A program made the translations under genes and the position numbers. Of a DNA stretch of 64,000 nt, positions 6,932 to 19,710 are shown one piece after another. Source of the DNA: Micromonospora echinospora (GTDB lineage Bacteria > Actinomycetota > Actinomycetes > Mycobacteriales > Micromonosporaceae); assembly GCF_014203425.1 (NCBI RefSeq), contig NZ_JACHJC010000001.1, positions 5,420,001 to 5,484,000 of the forward strand, read 5' to 3'. The first letter of the stretch is position 1, and every line of letters begins with the position of its first letter. The notes under the pieces were generated by a model. The model ran no database searches, had not been told where the DNA came from, and worked only from the letters and a program-made list of their open reading frames with translations.

Positions 6932-8602
6932 TCAGGGGGTGCGGATGGCGTCCAGGGCCAGCAGGGCCACGTGCAGGGACAGGCACCTGTCGACCGAGTC
7001 CAGGTCGGCGTCGAGGATGCGGCCGATCCGGGCCAGCCGCTCGTAGAAGGCCGGCCGGGACAGGTGCGCCGCGGCCGCCCCGGCCGACTTGTTCCGCCCC
7101 TGCTCCAGGTACGCGCGCAGCGTGCCGAGCAACTGCTCGCGGGGGTGCTGGGCGTCGTACGTGAGCAGTGGCCCGAGTTCACGCTCGACGAACGTCTGCA
7201 ACCGGGGCTCGTCGCGCAGCAGGTGCAGCAGACCGGCCAGCCCGACGTGCGGCAACCGGTAGCAGAGCAGGTCACGGGGGTCCCGCCGGGCCGCCTCGGC
7301 GATCTGGCGCGCCTCGACAAGTGAACGGCGCGCCTCGCGCAGGCTGCCCACGCCGGAACCGGCCGCCACCACGGTGCGGGACGCCGGAGGGCGGGACGGG
7401 GCGGCGTCGAGGCGTACCCGGCGCAACGCCGTGGCGAACGCGGCGAGTGCCTTCTCCTCGGCGGCCTCGTCGGGCAGCGCCAGCAGCGCCCCCACCGCAT
7501 GGTCGTCGACGGCGCTGGTCAGGGCGGTCAGTTTGGCGTCCCGCACGGCCTGGCCGACCGCCTCGGCGAGGTCGCGCAGGCGGGCCGGGCCGGCCTCGGG
7601 GTCGGCGTCGGCGCCCGGGCCGGCGTCGGCGGCCGGCTCGTCGCCGCGATGCCGGACCACCACGCCGACCAGGTGCCGGCGGTCGAGGACGACGCCGAGC
7701 GCCTTGGCGCGCAGCGCCACCTCGTCCACCGGGCGGGAGTGGTCGATGAGCGCGGTCAGCAGCGTGCGGTGGATCTGCCGTTCCAGGCCCTCGGCGTCGC
7801 GCCGGATCAGCCGTCCCAGGGCCAGCGTGGAGGCGGCCCGCTCGATCAGGATTGTCAGCCGGGTCGGCGGGGTGGACTCGGCGACCGGCCAGCGCAGCAG
7901 CAGCCGTCCCCAGTCCTGCCCGCGCGCCCCGACTGTGGTGACCAGCCAGCCGCTGCCCGGGTCGTACGCGGTGCGCCCGGCGGGGCGGATCTGCCGGGAG
8001 TTCTGTTCCCAGCCGTCCAGCAGCAGTTCCGCGTTCTCCCCCGCCGGGTCGTACGCGAGCACCTGCCGGGACAGGTTCTCCAGCACCATCGGGCAGCCGG
8101 CCAGTTCGGCGGCCTGCCGCAGCACCTCGGCCGGTTCGGCGCCCTCCACGGACAGGTCGGTGAACCGCTGGTGGATCTCCTCGGTGGCGCGCAGCTCGGT
8201 GAGCTGGGCGTCCACGATCAGGCCGTGTACCGCCTCGGTGATCCGGACGAACGGGGTGCCCCGGCGCAGCTCGACCAGGGGCAGGCCGCGGCGTTCGGCG
8301 GCGGCGGCCATCACCCGGGGCACACCGGTGAGGTACCGGCGGCCCAGCTCGACCACCAGCCCGGAGGCGCCGACGTCGGCCAGGGTGCCGATGAACTCAC
8401 GCAGCCCGGCGTCGTCGGCCGGCAGCCCGATGCCGGTGGTCAGGACCAGTTCCCCGCCGCCGAGCAGGGTGGCGATGTCGGGCACCTCGGCGATGTGCAC
8501 CCACCGCACCGGGCGGTCCAGCCCGGCGCTCCCGGCGACCAGGCGCGGCGCACCGTGGCGCATGGGCACCAGGTCCAGGACCTCACGCACGGTAGGGAAC
8601 AC
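6932..8602 (-). CDS. PucR family transcriptional regulator
   Basis: About 556 residues. The N-terminal PucR domain is recognised from TVREVLDLVP, RWVHIAEVPDIATLLGGGEL and LTTGIGLPADD. A GGDEF-like/CdaR middle region follows, and the C-terminal PucR-type helix-turn-helix is at about 500-540 (NKSAGAAAAHLSRPAFYERL). Relatives regulate purine, allantoin or amino-acid catabolism; the effector here is unknown. A TAGCGT box lies 7 nt before the GTG at 8602, so I chose that start (leaderless); in-frame starts at 8611 and 8647 are possible. The neighbours (murL, argG) do not show a clear target. Confidence 0.8.
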   Translation of the reverse strand: MFPTVREVLDLVPMRHGAPRLVAGSAGLDRPVRWVHIAEVPDIATLLGGGELVLTTGIGLPADDAGLREFIGTLADVGASGLVVELGRRYLTGVPRVMAAAAERRGLPLVELRRGTPFVRITEAVHGLIVDAQLTELRATEEIHQRFTDLSVEGAEPAEVLRQAAELAGCPMVLENLSRQVLAYDPAGENAELLLDGWEQNSRQIRPAGRTAYDPGSGWLVTTVGARGQDWGRLLLRWPVAESTPPTRLTILIERAASTLALGRLIRRDAEGLERQIHRTLLTALIDHSRPVDEVALRAKALGVVLDRRHLVGVVVRHRGDEPAADAGPGADADPEAGPARLRDLAEAVGQAVRDAKLTALTSAVDDHAVGALLALPDEAAEEKALAAFATALRRVRLDAAPSRPPASRTVVAAGSGVGSLREARRSLVEARQIAEAARRDPRDLLCYRLPHVGLAGLLHLLRDEPRLQTFVERELGPLLTYDAQHPREQLLGTLRAYLEQGRNKSAGAAAAHLSRPAFYERLARIGRILDADLDSVDRCLSLHVALLALDAIRTP

Positions 8603-8687
8603 GGGCGACACGCTACCCTGCGTCACCGCCGTTGCCGAGGGCCGCACCGGCCGGCTCGCCGGGGAGGACGAGCCGGCCGACGGCGGA

Positions 8688-12929
<4,242 letters not shown>

Positions 12930-12933
12930 CCCG

Positions 12934-13494
12934 TCAGGCCCGCGCGTAGCGCAGCAGCACCGACCGCCCGTCGAAGGTGCGCGTCCCGACCAGCCGCAGG
13001 CTCTGCCGGGCCAGGCCGGGCAGCACCTGCCGCCCGCCGCCGAGCACCACCGGGTGCACGATCACCTGGAACTCGTCGACGAGCCCGAGCGCGGCCAGCG
13101 CCGTCGCCGCGCCGGTGCCGCCGGTGAGCAGCAGGTCGCCGGGGAACCGCTCGCGGACCTCCGCCAGCTCCGTGGCCAGGTCGCCGCCGCCGACGACCAG
13201 GGCGCCGTGGCCGGCCTCGGCGAGCGTGCGGGAGACCACGACCTTCGGGGTACGCCGCCAGATCGGCGCGAACGCCAGGTCGTGCGGGTGGTCGGAAATC
13301 GACTCGACCTGCGGCCAGTAGGCGGCCATCATCTCCCACACCCGCCGCCCGTAGACGAAGGCGGCGGCCCGCTCGGACAGGTCCATCGAGTACGCGGACA
13401 GCTCCTCCCCCATCTCCGGCCAGTCGAACTCGCCGTTCGGCCCCTCGATGAAGCCGTCGACCGACGTGTGCACCCAGTAGATGACAGTGCCCAT
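12934..13494 (-). CDS. Dihydrofolate reductase family protein (RibD C-terminal-like)
   Basis: 186 residues. The fold is recognised from MGTVIYWVHTSVDGFI, AFVYGRRVWEMMAAYWP, KVVVSRTL, LLTGGTGAATALAALGLVDEF and HPVVLGGGRQVLPG, typical of the NADPH-dependent DHFR/RibD-C superfamily proteins common in actinomycetes. These are not classical folate enzymes and the substrate is unknown. The start is ATG at 13494 with GGAGGA upstream. It is last in the minus-strand series after the SARP gene, but 161 bp of repeat-containing DNA separates them. Confidence 0.8.
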   Translation of the reverse strand: MGTVIYWVHTSVDGFIEGPNGEFDWPEMGEELSAYSMDLSERAAAFVYGRRVWEMMAAYWPQVESISDHPHDLAFAPIWRRTPKVVVSRTLAEAGHGALVVGGGDLATELAEVRERFPGDLLLTGGTGAATALAALGLVDEFQVIVHPVVLGGGRQVLPGLARQSLRLVGTRTFDGRSVLLRYARA

Positions 13495-13602
13495 GATGTG
13501 TTCCTCCGCGTTGCGGCGCGTCCCGGTGGGGCGCGCTCGCCGGTGGGTCGGAGCCGTCCGGCCGGATCCGACAACCCGGCCGCGACGACTGTCGGCCGGA
13601 CA

Positions 13603-13657
13603 GACGACTCCCGGCCGGCTGACCACTCCCGGCCGGCTAATCCCTCCCGGCCAGGCT
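13603..13657. repeat. Three tandem 18-bp repeats upstream of the DHFR-like gene
   Basis: GACGACTCCCGGCCGGCT at 13603-13620, GACCACTCCCGGCCGGCT at 13621-13638 and a degenerate third copy to 13657, which includes the stop codon of the SARP gene. The CGGCCGG cores are palindromic. The function may be a regulatory site or simple slippage; I see no promoter box in it. Confidence 0.55.
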
Positions 13658-16600
13658 ACGGTCCGGCCAGCCGCCGCTCGATCTGGTCCGCCGTGGCAGT
13701 GGCCCCGATCCGGGCAGCCACCGCGTGGGCGCGCCGCCAGACGTCCCGGGCTGCCTCGGCCCCGGTCAGCCGCTCCACCGCCCGGGCCAGGTCCATCAGG
13801 GCCTCCACCTGCAGCGGCGGGCTGGCCGTCAGGTCGCCGGCCGCCTGTTCGAGCAGGACCCGCGCCCGCGCCGGCTCGCCCGACATCAGGCTGATCCGTC
13901 CCTGGGCGTACCGGGCGTAGGCCAGGTACGCCGCGACCCGCGTCTCGCGGGCCTGCTCCAGGGCGGTGTCGGCGTACCCGGCCGCCTCGCCCAGCCGGCC
14001 GTGCCCCGCGAGCATCGCGGCGACCTCGCTGAGCAGCGCCACCTCACCGAGCCGGTCACCGTGCCGCCGGACCAGATCCAGGGCTTCCAGGTACGCCGCC
14101 CGGGCCTCGTCCACCGCGCCGCGGTGATCGTGCCAGCGGCCCGACGCGCGCAGGCCGAACGCGAGCGGCCGGGGCGTGCCGGCGGCCCGCAGCAGCGCGA
14201 CGGCCCGGGCGAGCGTCTCCCCGGCGGCCGGATCGCCCTCCTGCAACTGGAGTACGCCCAGCCGGACGAGTTTCGGTCCGGCGGCGACCTCGTCACCGGC
14301 TTCCTGGTAGAGCTCGATGGAGCGGACCAGGCTCGCGCGCGCCGACGCCCGGTCCCCCAGTCCCTCGTACACCTGGTTCTCGACCCCGGCGATGTCGGCC
14401 CGCAGCCAGGGTTGGGCGAGCGGCTCGGCCGCCGCGGCGGCGGCCTGCGCGTAGCCGAGCGCGGCCTCCAGGTCACTGCGCAGCAGGGCCGCGAACGCCA
14501 CGCAGAGCCGGAGCCGGGCGATCCCCTCGGGGTGCCGCCGGCGCTCGGCGGCCGCCAGCCCGGTCTCGGTGACCCGGGTCAGCTCGTCCAGCCGGGCGTC
14601 GACGAACAGGTAGTAGTCGCAGTGCCAGGCCAGCGCCCAGGAGTAGTCCTCCAGGCCGGGCGTCGCGGCGGCCTGCTCGACGCTGACCAGCAGGGCGGCC
14701 CGTTCGGCGCTGAACCAGCGCTTCGGGTCGCTCAGGTGCTCACCGGTGGGCGCCGGTGACCTCGGCAGGTCGGCGACGATGGCGGCGCCACTCTCGTGAC
14801 TCAGCGCCACCCGGGCCTGCTCGACCAGCGTCAGCCAGGTGCCGAAGACGCGCCGCAGCACCTCCGGCCGTTCCCGCGGCCCCTCCTCCCGCGCGGCGCG
14901 CTCCCGGGCGAAGGCGCGGACCAGATCGTGGAGGTGATAGCGGACCTGGCCCAGCTCGTCCGGTCCGGTCACCTCGACCAGGTTGGCCTCGACCAGACCG
15001 GTTACCGCGTCCGCCGCGCCCGCCTCGTCGTCGAGCAGGACGCCGGGCAGCCACGGCGGGGCCCGGTCGAGGTCCAGCACGGCGAACCGGCGCAGCAGCC
15101 GCCGGGCCGGCTCGTCCAGCGCCACGTACGCCGAGTGGAACGCCGCCCGTACGCTGCGGTCGGCGCGGGTGAGGTGGTCCAGCCGGTGCGAGAGTTCGGC
15201 GAGCTGCGCCGCCGCCTGCCGCAGCGACGGCACGCCGGGTATCGCCAGCCGGGCGCCCGCGATCCGCACCGCCAGCGGCAGCAGTCCGCAGTGGTGGACG
15301 ACGTCCGAGGCGGAGCCGGGCTCGGCAGCGACGCGGTCCGCGCCGATGATGCCGGCGAGCAGCCGCAGCGCGTCCGCCTCGGGCAGCGGGTCCAGCCGCA
15401 GCTGGTAGGCGCCGTCGACGTCGACGAGCGCGCGCCGGCTCGTGATCAGCACGACGGTGTCCGTCCCGGGCAGCAGGGGGCGCACCTGCGCCGCGCCGGC
15501 CGCGTTGTCCAGCAGCACCAGACCGGGCCGCTCGGCCATCGCCCCCCGGAACAGCGCGGCGCGTTCCTCCAGGTCGGCGGGGATCTCCGCGCCGGGCACG
15601 CCGAGCGCCCGCAGGAACCGCCCGAGCACCTCGACCGGAGACGACGGATGCTCGTGCCCGTTCAGGTCGACGTACAGGTGCGGACCGGGGTACGCCGGGC
15701 CGAGGTGGTGGGCGATCCGGACCGCCAGCGCGGTCTTGCCGACGCCGGGCAGGCCGCTGATCGCCGTCACGGCGACCGCCGGCCGTTCCGGAAGCCACCG
15801 CAGGACCGCCGCCGTCTGCTCCTCCCGGCCGACGAAGTCGGTGAGGCCGGCCGGCAGCATCCGGACCGGTGGGCGCCCGGCCCACGCCCCGGGGGCGTCG
15901 GTGGCTTCGGCGCCGACCGAATCGGCGGACCCGTGGGGTGTGGCGGCCTCGCCCGAATCGGTGGGCCCCTGCGGTCCGGCGACCCCATCCCGTCCGGCGG
16001 CTCCGTTCGGGTCGGCGGCTTGGCGCGTTCCCGAGTCGGCCTGGCGCGTTCCGGAGGCGGCCGGGTGGTCGGGCGGCGCGACGACCGGCCCCGCGTCGGG
16101 CGGCGACCGCAGGCTGGGGTCGTTGCGCAGGATCAGGTCGCGCAGCCGGATCAGCTGCGCCGTCGGGTCGACGCCGAGTTCCTCGGCCAGGCGGCGGCGC
16201 AACTGGTCGAACCGGTCCAGCGCCTCGCCCTGCCGGTCCGCCAGGTAGAGGGCCCGCATGAGCTGACCCACGAGCGACTCCCGCCAGGGGTACGCCTCGA
16301 CCAGTTCGGTGAGCTCGCCGATCACCCCGTCGTACCGGCCGAGGCCCAGCTCCAGGCCGAGGCAGCGCTCGACCACTGTCATCCGCCGCTCGTCGAGACG
16401 CTGCGCCGCCGCGGTGAGCGCCGGCGTACGCAGGCCGTCGAGCGCCGGACCGCGCCACATCGCCAGCGCCTCGCGCAGCCCGGACACCGCCTCCTCCGGG
16501 GCGCCGCCCCGGTCGAGGCGCCCCTCGGCCCGGCGTACCCGTTCCTCGAAGACGTCCAGGTCGAGCTGACCGTCGGCGACGGTGAGCAGGTATCCGGAGC

Positions 16601-16871
16601 CGTGGGTGCCGATCACGTCGCCGGGAAGACCGGCGGCGCGCAGCGCCCGTCGCGCCGCCGCGACCCGGTTGCGGACCTGGACGTCCGCGCTCGCCGGAGG
16701 ATGGCTGCCCCACGCGGCGTCCATGAGGCGGGACACCGGGACGATCCGGTTGGCTTCCAGCAGCAACGCGGCGAGCATTGCCTGACTGCGCGGGCCACCG
16801 ACGCGGACCCTCCGGTCGTCGAGGCACACCTCGACCGGGCCGAGCAGCCGATACATGACCGCCGGCACCAT
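13656..16871 (-). CDS. AfsR-type SARP regulator (BTAD, NB-ARC, TPR)
   Basis: 1071 residues. Order: winged-helix DNA-binding domain (LLGPVEVCLDDRRVRVGGPR), bacterial transcriptional activation domain ending near residue 250, a disordered Gly/Ala-rich linker with repeated SGTRQA, an NB-ARC ATPase with P-loop SGLPGVGKTAL at about 371-380 and RPGLVLLDNAAG, then TPR-type helices to the end. This is the AfsR/SARP large activator layout, which binds 11-bp-spaced direct repeats and switches on secondary-metabolite genes. It follows the M50 and ThiF genes on the same strand and is probably the cluster activator. The ATG at 16871 is preceded by GGGGGGAG. Confidence 0.88.
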   Translation of the reverse strand: MVPAVMYRLLGPVEVCLDDRRVRVGGPRSQAMLAALLLEANRIVPVSRLMDAAWGSHPPASADVQVRNRVAAARRALRAAGLPGDVIGTHGSGYLLTVADGQLDLDVFEERVRRAEGRLDRGGAPEEAVSGLREALAMWRGPALDGLRTPALTAAAQRLDERRMTVVERCLGLELGLGRYDGVIGELTELVEAYPWRESLVGQLMRALYLADRQGEALDRFDQLRRRLAEELGVDPTAQLIRLRDLILRNDPSLRSPPDAGPVVAPPDHPAASGTRQADSGTRQAADPNGAAGRDGVAGPQGPTDSGEAATPHGSADSVGAEATDAPGAWAGRPPVRMLPAGLTDFVGREEQTAAVLRWLPERPAVAVTAISGLPGVGKTALAVRIAHHLGPAYPGPHLYVDLNGHEHPSSPVEVLGRFLRALGVPGAEIPADLEERAALFRGAMAERPGLVLLDNAAGAAQVRPLLPGTDTVVLITSRRALVDVDGAYQLRLDPLPEADALRLLAGIIGADRVAAEPGSASDVVHHCGLLPLAVRIAGARLAIPGVPSLRQAAAQLAELSHRLDHLTRADRSVRAAFHSAYVALDEPARRLLRRFAVLDLDRAPPWLPGVLLDDEAGAADAVTGLVEANLVEVTGPDELGQVRYHLHDLVRAFARERAAREEGPRERPEVLRRVFGTWLTLVEQARVALSHESGAAIVADLPRSPAPTGEHLSDPKRWFSAERAALLVSVEQAAATPGLEDYSWALAWHCDYYLFVDARLDELTRVTETGLAAAERRRHPEGIARLRLCVAFAALLRSDLEAALGYAQAAAAAAEPLAQPWLRADIAGVENQVYEGLGDRASARASLVRSIELYQEAGDEVAAGPKLVRLGVLQLQEGDPAAGETLARAVALLRAAGTPRPLAFGLRASGRWHDHRGAVDEARAAYLEALDLVRRHGDRLGEVALLSEVAAMLAGHGRLGEAAGYADTALEQARETRVAAYLAYARYAQGRISLMSGEPARARVLLEQAAGDLTASPPLQVEALMDLARAVERLTGAEAARDVWRRAHAVAARIGATATADQIERRLAGP

Positions 16872-17017
16872 TCGCTCCCCCCGAAGCGCGCGGACCCGGG
16901 CGACCACTTCATGATCGCCCTCCGGCCCACCCTAGACGAGGTCGCGCAAGGTCAGCGAGTGGCGCGTCCCAGCGGTGGCCGGGGGGACGCACCACTGTGG
17001 CTGGTCGTCGCCGCCGA

Positions 17018-18325
17018 TCAGCCGATCGGCTCCGGCGCGGTGTGCGGCGCCGGGCCGGAGGTGGCCCGCGCCCGGCGCCGTTGCGAGTGACGGCGGTAGA
17101 ACGTGACCAGGAACATCGCCTGGAGCGTGCCCTCGACGAGCAGGACGAGCGCGCCGTCCACGGCCGCGAGCAGGCTTCCGCCGGTCGCGCCGGCCAGCAC
17201 TGCCGAGCCCGCCTGGATCGCGCCGTGCGCGACGATCGGGATTCCGAACAGGACGAAGCTGGACAGCGCGACAGCGCTGCCCGCCACCACCGCCAGCGCG
17301 TAGATCCGCACCGCGCGCCGCTCGTGCGGCGGCAGGACGGCGGTGGGGTCCCCGGCGGACGCCGCCACCCGGCCGGGAAGCGCCGTGTGCAGACCCCGGC
17401 GCAGCAGGTGCCGGGCGTACGCGAAGCCGTCCTGGAACAGGTTGCGGCACCGCAGCAGGTCCAGCAGGACGAAGTAGCAGTCGGTGCGCATGTAGACGTG
17501 CAGTTGCAGCGCCATCGACATGACGATCACCAGGACGACGGCGGACAGCAGCCCTTCGACAAGCGGATGCGGCCGGGCGTACGCCATCACCAGCAGCGCG
17601 GCGCACACGACGGCGAAATCCCAGAGCAGGCCGCTGAGATAGACGCGGTACCGGTGGCGGCGCGGCACCGACCAGATCGCTGTCACGTCGGTCTCCAGGA
17701 CCAGGTGGTGCAGCCGGGTGGCGAAGCGGATCCGGGCCGGCGCGTCCAGCGAACGGGCCGCGACCAGGTGACTGAACTCGTGCAGAACGGCCGTCACGGA
17801 GAACAGCGCGGTGTTCACGAGCACGGCGAGACCGACGTAGCCGGTCCAGAAGAAGTCCCGGTACGACGGCAGCAGCTCGGGGCGGCGTACCACGGTGGCC
17901 AGCGTCGCCGCGACCAGCGCGACGTAGGCCACCTTCGCCGCGGGGCCGAACAGCCAGCGCACGTGCCGGGCCCGCAGCCAGGGCAGGTGCGGCCGGTCCT
18001 CGCGGCGGGCGCCGCCGGTGGGACGGCCGTCGACCTCGGCCACCAGGCCCGCCTCCCGCAGCGCGAGCACCAGGTCCACGAGGTCGAGGTCCACGTCGTG
18101 CTCGGCGGCGATCCGTTCCTCGGCCACGCCGATCGGCGCTCCGCCGTCGAGCAGCTCGACGGCGCGGGCGCCGATCGCGGGCAGCTCCACGAACTCGCCG
18201 ACCTCTGGCCGGCCCACCACCACCGAGTCCGGGTCGTCGTCGGACGGCCGGATCCGCAGCGGGTGGAACCGTACCCGCGTCGCCGCGCTCAGGTCCGGCG
18301 CGGCCTCGGTCCCGATGGTCGTCAT
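17018..18325 (-). CDS. M50-type membrane metalloprotease with N-terminal PqqD-like domain
   Basis: 435 residues. Residues about 15-100 look like a PqqD/RRE-type domain (VGRPEVGEFVELPAIGARAV...LVLALREAGLV). About 125-430 is a polytopic membrane domain with zinc motif HEFSH at 182-186 and the second M50-type motif TDCYFVLLDL at 281-290, then CRNLFQD. This fits the putative peptide zinc metalloproteases found in RiPP clusters, where they may cut the leader or export-process the peptide. The start lies 10 bp after the ThiF gene, whose stop region contains a GAGGA site. Substrate is inferred to be the peptide at 19527-19634. Confidence 0.8.
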   Translation of the reverse strand: MTTIGTEAAPDLSAATRVRFHPLRIRPSDDDPDSVVVGRPEVGEFVELPAIGARAVELLDGGAPIGVAEERIAAEHDVDLDLVDLVLALREAGLVAEVDGRPTGGARREDRPHLPWLRARHVRWLFGPAAKVAYVALVAATLATVVRRPELLPSYRDFFWTGYVGLAVLVNTALFSVTAVLHEFSHLVAARSLDAPARIRFATRLHHLVLETDVTAIWSVPRRHRYRVYLSGLLWDFAVVCAALLVMAYARPHPLVEGLLSAVVLVIVMSMALQLHVYMRTDCYFVLLDLLRCRNLFQDGFAYARHLLRRGLHTALPGRVAASAGDPTAVLPPHERRAVRIYALAVVAGSAVALSSFVLFGIPIVAHGAIQAGSAVLAGATGGSLLAAVDGALVLLVEGTLQAMFLVTFYRRHSQRRRARATSGPAPHTAPEPIG

Positions 18326-18335
18326 CGCCCGGTCC

Positions 18336-19433
18336 TCAGGCGCCGCGCGGACCGCACGAGGGGCAGTCCGGGTCTCGCGGCACGTCGATGAAGTAGTGGT
18401 GGTCCCAGCGCGCGGCGTTCTGGTGGAAGACTCGCCCGGCGACCTGCTGGGGCAGCCCGCCGAGGTGGTAGAGCACCTCCAGCGCGCAGAGATGGCCGGT
18501 CACGTTCGCGGTGGCGGCGATCACCGCGTTCGGTCGTTCCCCTCCGCGCAGCGGCGTGCCGTCGGTCTGGATCTCGTGCTTGTCCGGCCGCCGCCGCAGG
18601 CACGTGTAGCACCCGGTACGGCCCGGAAGGAACGAGCCGACCACTGTCATCGGCCCGGTGTAGAGCGCCATGAACCACGGAGTGCCGGTACGCAGGGCCG
18701 CCTCGTTCGTCCAGTCCTGGATCTGGTCGACGGGCCGGTCCGCGCAGAGGACGAAGGCGTCCCGCCCGTTCATCAGCGGCACCAGGTCGTCGGCGGAGCG
18801 GACACGACACTCCTCCCCGGTGACCTCGACGTGCGAGTTCATCGCCCGCAGCCGGTCCACGGCGACCTTCACCTTCGGCTGGCCGAGGTCGCTCTCGGTG
18901 TAGAGCAGCTGGCGGGTCAGGTTCGGCTGGTCGATCACGTCGAAGTCGGCGCAGTGCAGGCCGCCGACGCCGCTGGCGACGAGTCCGGCCGCGACCGCCG
19001 TACCGGTGCCGCCCAGACCGAGTACGGAAACCCGGGCCCGCCCGATGCGCGCCTGCACCTCGAAGGGCGAACGGCGCGGCTGGGTGTCGATCCAGGCGTA
19101 GAAGTGCCGGGCCCGGTCGTAGCGCTGCGCGGCCTCCACTGTGAACCCGTCGGGCAGCGGGGCCGCCGCGTCCTCGACGAAGCCCTGCGCGATGAGCTGG
19201 TCCACCACCTCGCGGACGCTGTCCTCGTCGATGCCCGGGTGCGTCTCGGCGAGGTCCGCGCAGACCTCCCACACGTACCGGGTGCCGTCGAGCAACGTCA
19301 GGATGCGGGCGATCGTGCCGTCCTCGTCGTCCTGGATCTCCGACGCGACGCCGTACTGCATCAGACCGATGATCAGCCGGTTTCCCGGCAGGGTGTAGGG
19401 CTCGTGGACGCTCTTGATGCGCGGCTTGAGCAT
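18336..19433 (-). CDS. ThiF/E1-like adenylyltransferase with N-terminal RRE-like domain
   Basis: 365 residues. Residues about 1-95 resemble the winged-helix leader-binding domain of RiPP enzymes (LLDGTRYVWEVCADLAE...VREVVDQLIAQGFV). The E1 core follows: ATP-binding GLGGTGTAVAAGL at 139-151, acidic CADFDVID at 161-168, NLTRQ with the Arg finger (171-175), LGQPKVK with Lys187, and CADRP at 230-234. Two Cys pairs, CYTC (275-278) and CPSC (357-360), would bind structural zinc. Such enzymes adenylate a C-terminal carboxylate or side chain of a peptide. It lies 93 bp downstream of the small peptide gene, across a strong hairpin. Confidence 0.82.
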   Translation of the reverse strand: MLKPRIKSVHEPYTLPGNRLIIGLMQYGVASEIQDDEDGTIARILTLLDGTRYVWEVCADLAETHPGIDEDSVREVVDQLIAQGFVEDAAAPLPDGFTVEAAQRYDRARHFYAWIDTQPRRSPFEVQARIGRARVSVLGLGGTGTAVAAGLVASGVGGLHCADFDVIDQPNLTRQLLYTESDLGQPKVKVAVDRLRAMNSHVEVTGEECRVRSADDLVPLMNGRDAFVLCADRPVDQIQDWTNEAALRTGTPWFMALYTGPMTVVGSFLPGRTGCYTCLRRRPDKHEIQTDGTPLRGGERPNAVIAATANVTGHLCALEVLYHLGGLPQQVAGRVFHQNAARWDHHYFIDVPRDPDCPSCGPRGA

Positions 19434-19474
19434 GGGTACCGCAACCTCACAATGCTCGGCGGAAGGCGGGAAAG

Positions 19475-19519
19475 CGGCACCCCGGTCGCCGCCGGTACGT
19501 GGCGGCGACCGGGGTGCCG
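19475..19519 (-). terminator. 19-bp perfect hairpin between precursor and ThiF genes
   Basis: CGGCACCCCGGTCGCCGCC at 19475-19493 and its exact complement at 19501-19519 enclose a 7-nt loop, 7 nt after the stop codon of the small peptide gene. There is no U tract. In RiPP operons such a structure commonly reduces read-through, so that precursor mRNA exceeds enzyme mRNA, or protects the short message. That role is inference; the structure is seen directly. Confidence 0.7.
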
Positions 19520-19526
19520 ACGCGGA

Positions 19527-19634
19527 TCAGGCGCCGTTGCTCTCGCGGATGACGGTGGTCTCCAGCCGCTCCAGCTTGCGGACCTTCAGCGAGAGCTTCT
19601 TCTTGCCGACCTGCTCGATCGTGGCCTTCTCCAT
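19527..19634 (-). CDS. Putative RiPP precursor peptide, 35 residues
   Basis: The ORF runs ATG to TGA in 36 codons with a strong AGGAGG ribosome binding site 6 nt upstream (19641-19646). The peptide begins MEKATIEQVGKKK, continues with a Leu/Lys/Arg-rich amphipathic middle (LSLKVRKLERLE) and ends TTVIRESNGA. It has no Cys, Trp, Tyr or Phe, so it is not a lanthipeptide, and its core would be the polar TTVIRESNGA end. It is the first gene of a minus-strand series leading into RRE-like ThiF and PqqD-like M50 proteins, the placement expected of a RiPP precursor. The modification is unknown; an E1-like enzyme could activate the C-terminus or the Glu/Asn side chain. Confidence 0.72.
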   Translation of the reverse strand: MEKATIEQVGKKKLSLKVRKLERLETTVIRESNGA

Positions 19635-19656
19635 GGACGCCTCCTCGATTCGGGTA

Positions 19657-19682
19657 CGCCTTCCGCGGTACCGCGGAAGGCG
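19657..19682. promoter_or_regulatory. Perfect 26-bp palindrome upstream of the precursor
   Basis: The left half is CGCCTTCCGCGGT and the right half its exact complement, with no spacer, centred on GGTACC. It ends 10 bp before the ribosome binding site of the precursor. A continuous dyad of this length is most likely an operator for a dimeric regulator, or it folds as a leader hairpin in the mRNA. Confidence 0.7.
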
Positions 19683-19710
19683 AGCCCAAGCCTGTCGCCA
19701 AGCGTCACCG

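Noticed and set aside
19527..19634. Lanthipeptide or lasso peptide precursor.
   Set aside because: There is no Cys for lanthionine rings, no lanthionine synthetase and no lasso cyclase nearby.
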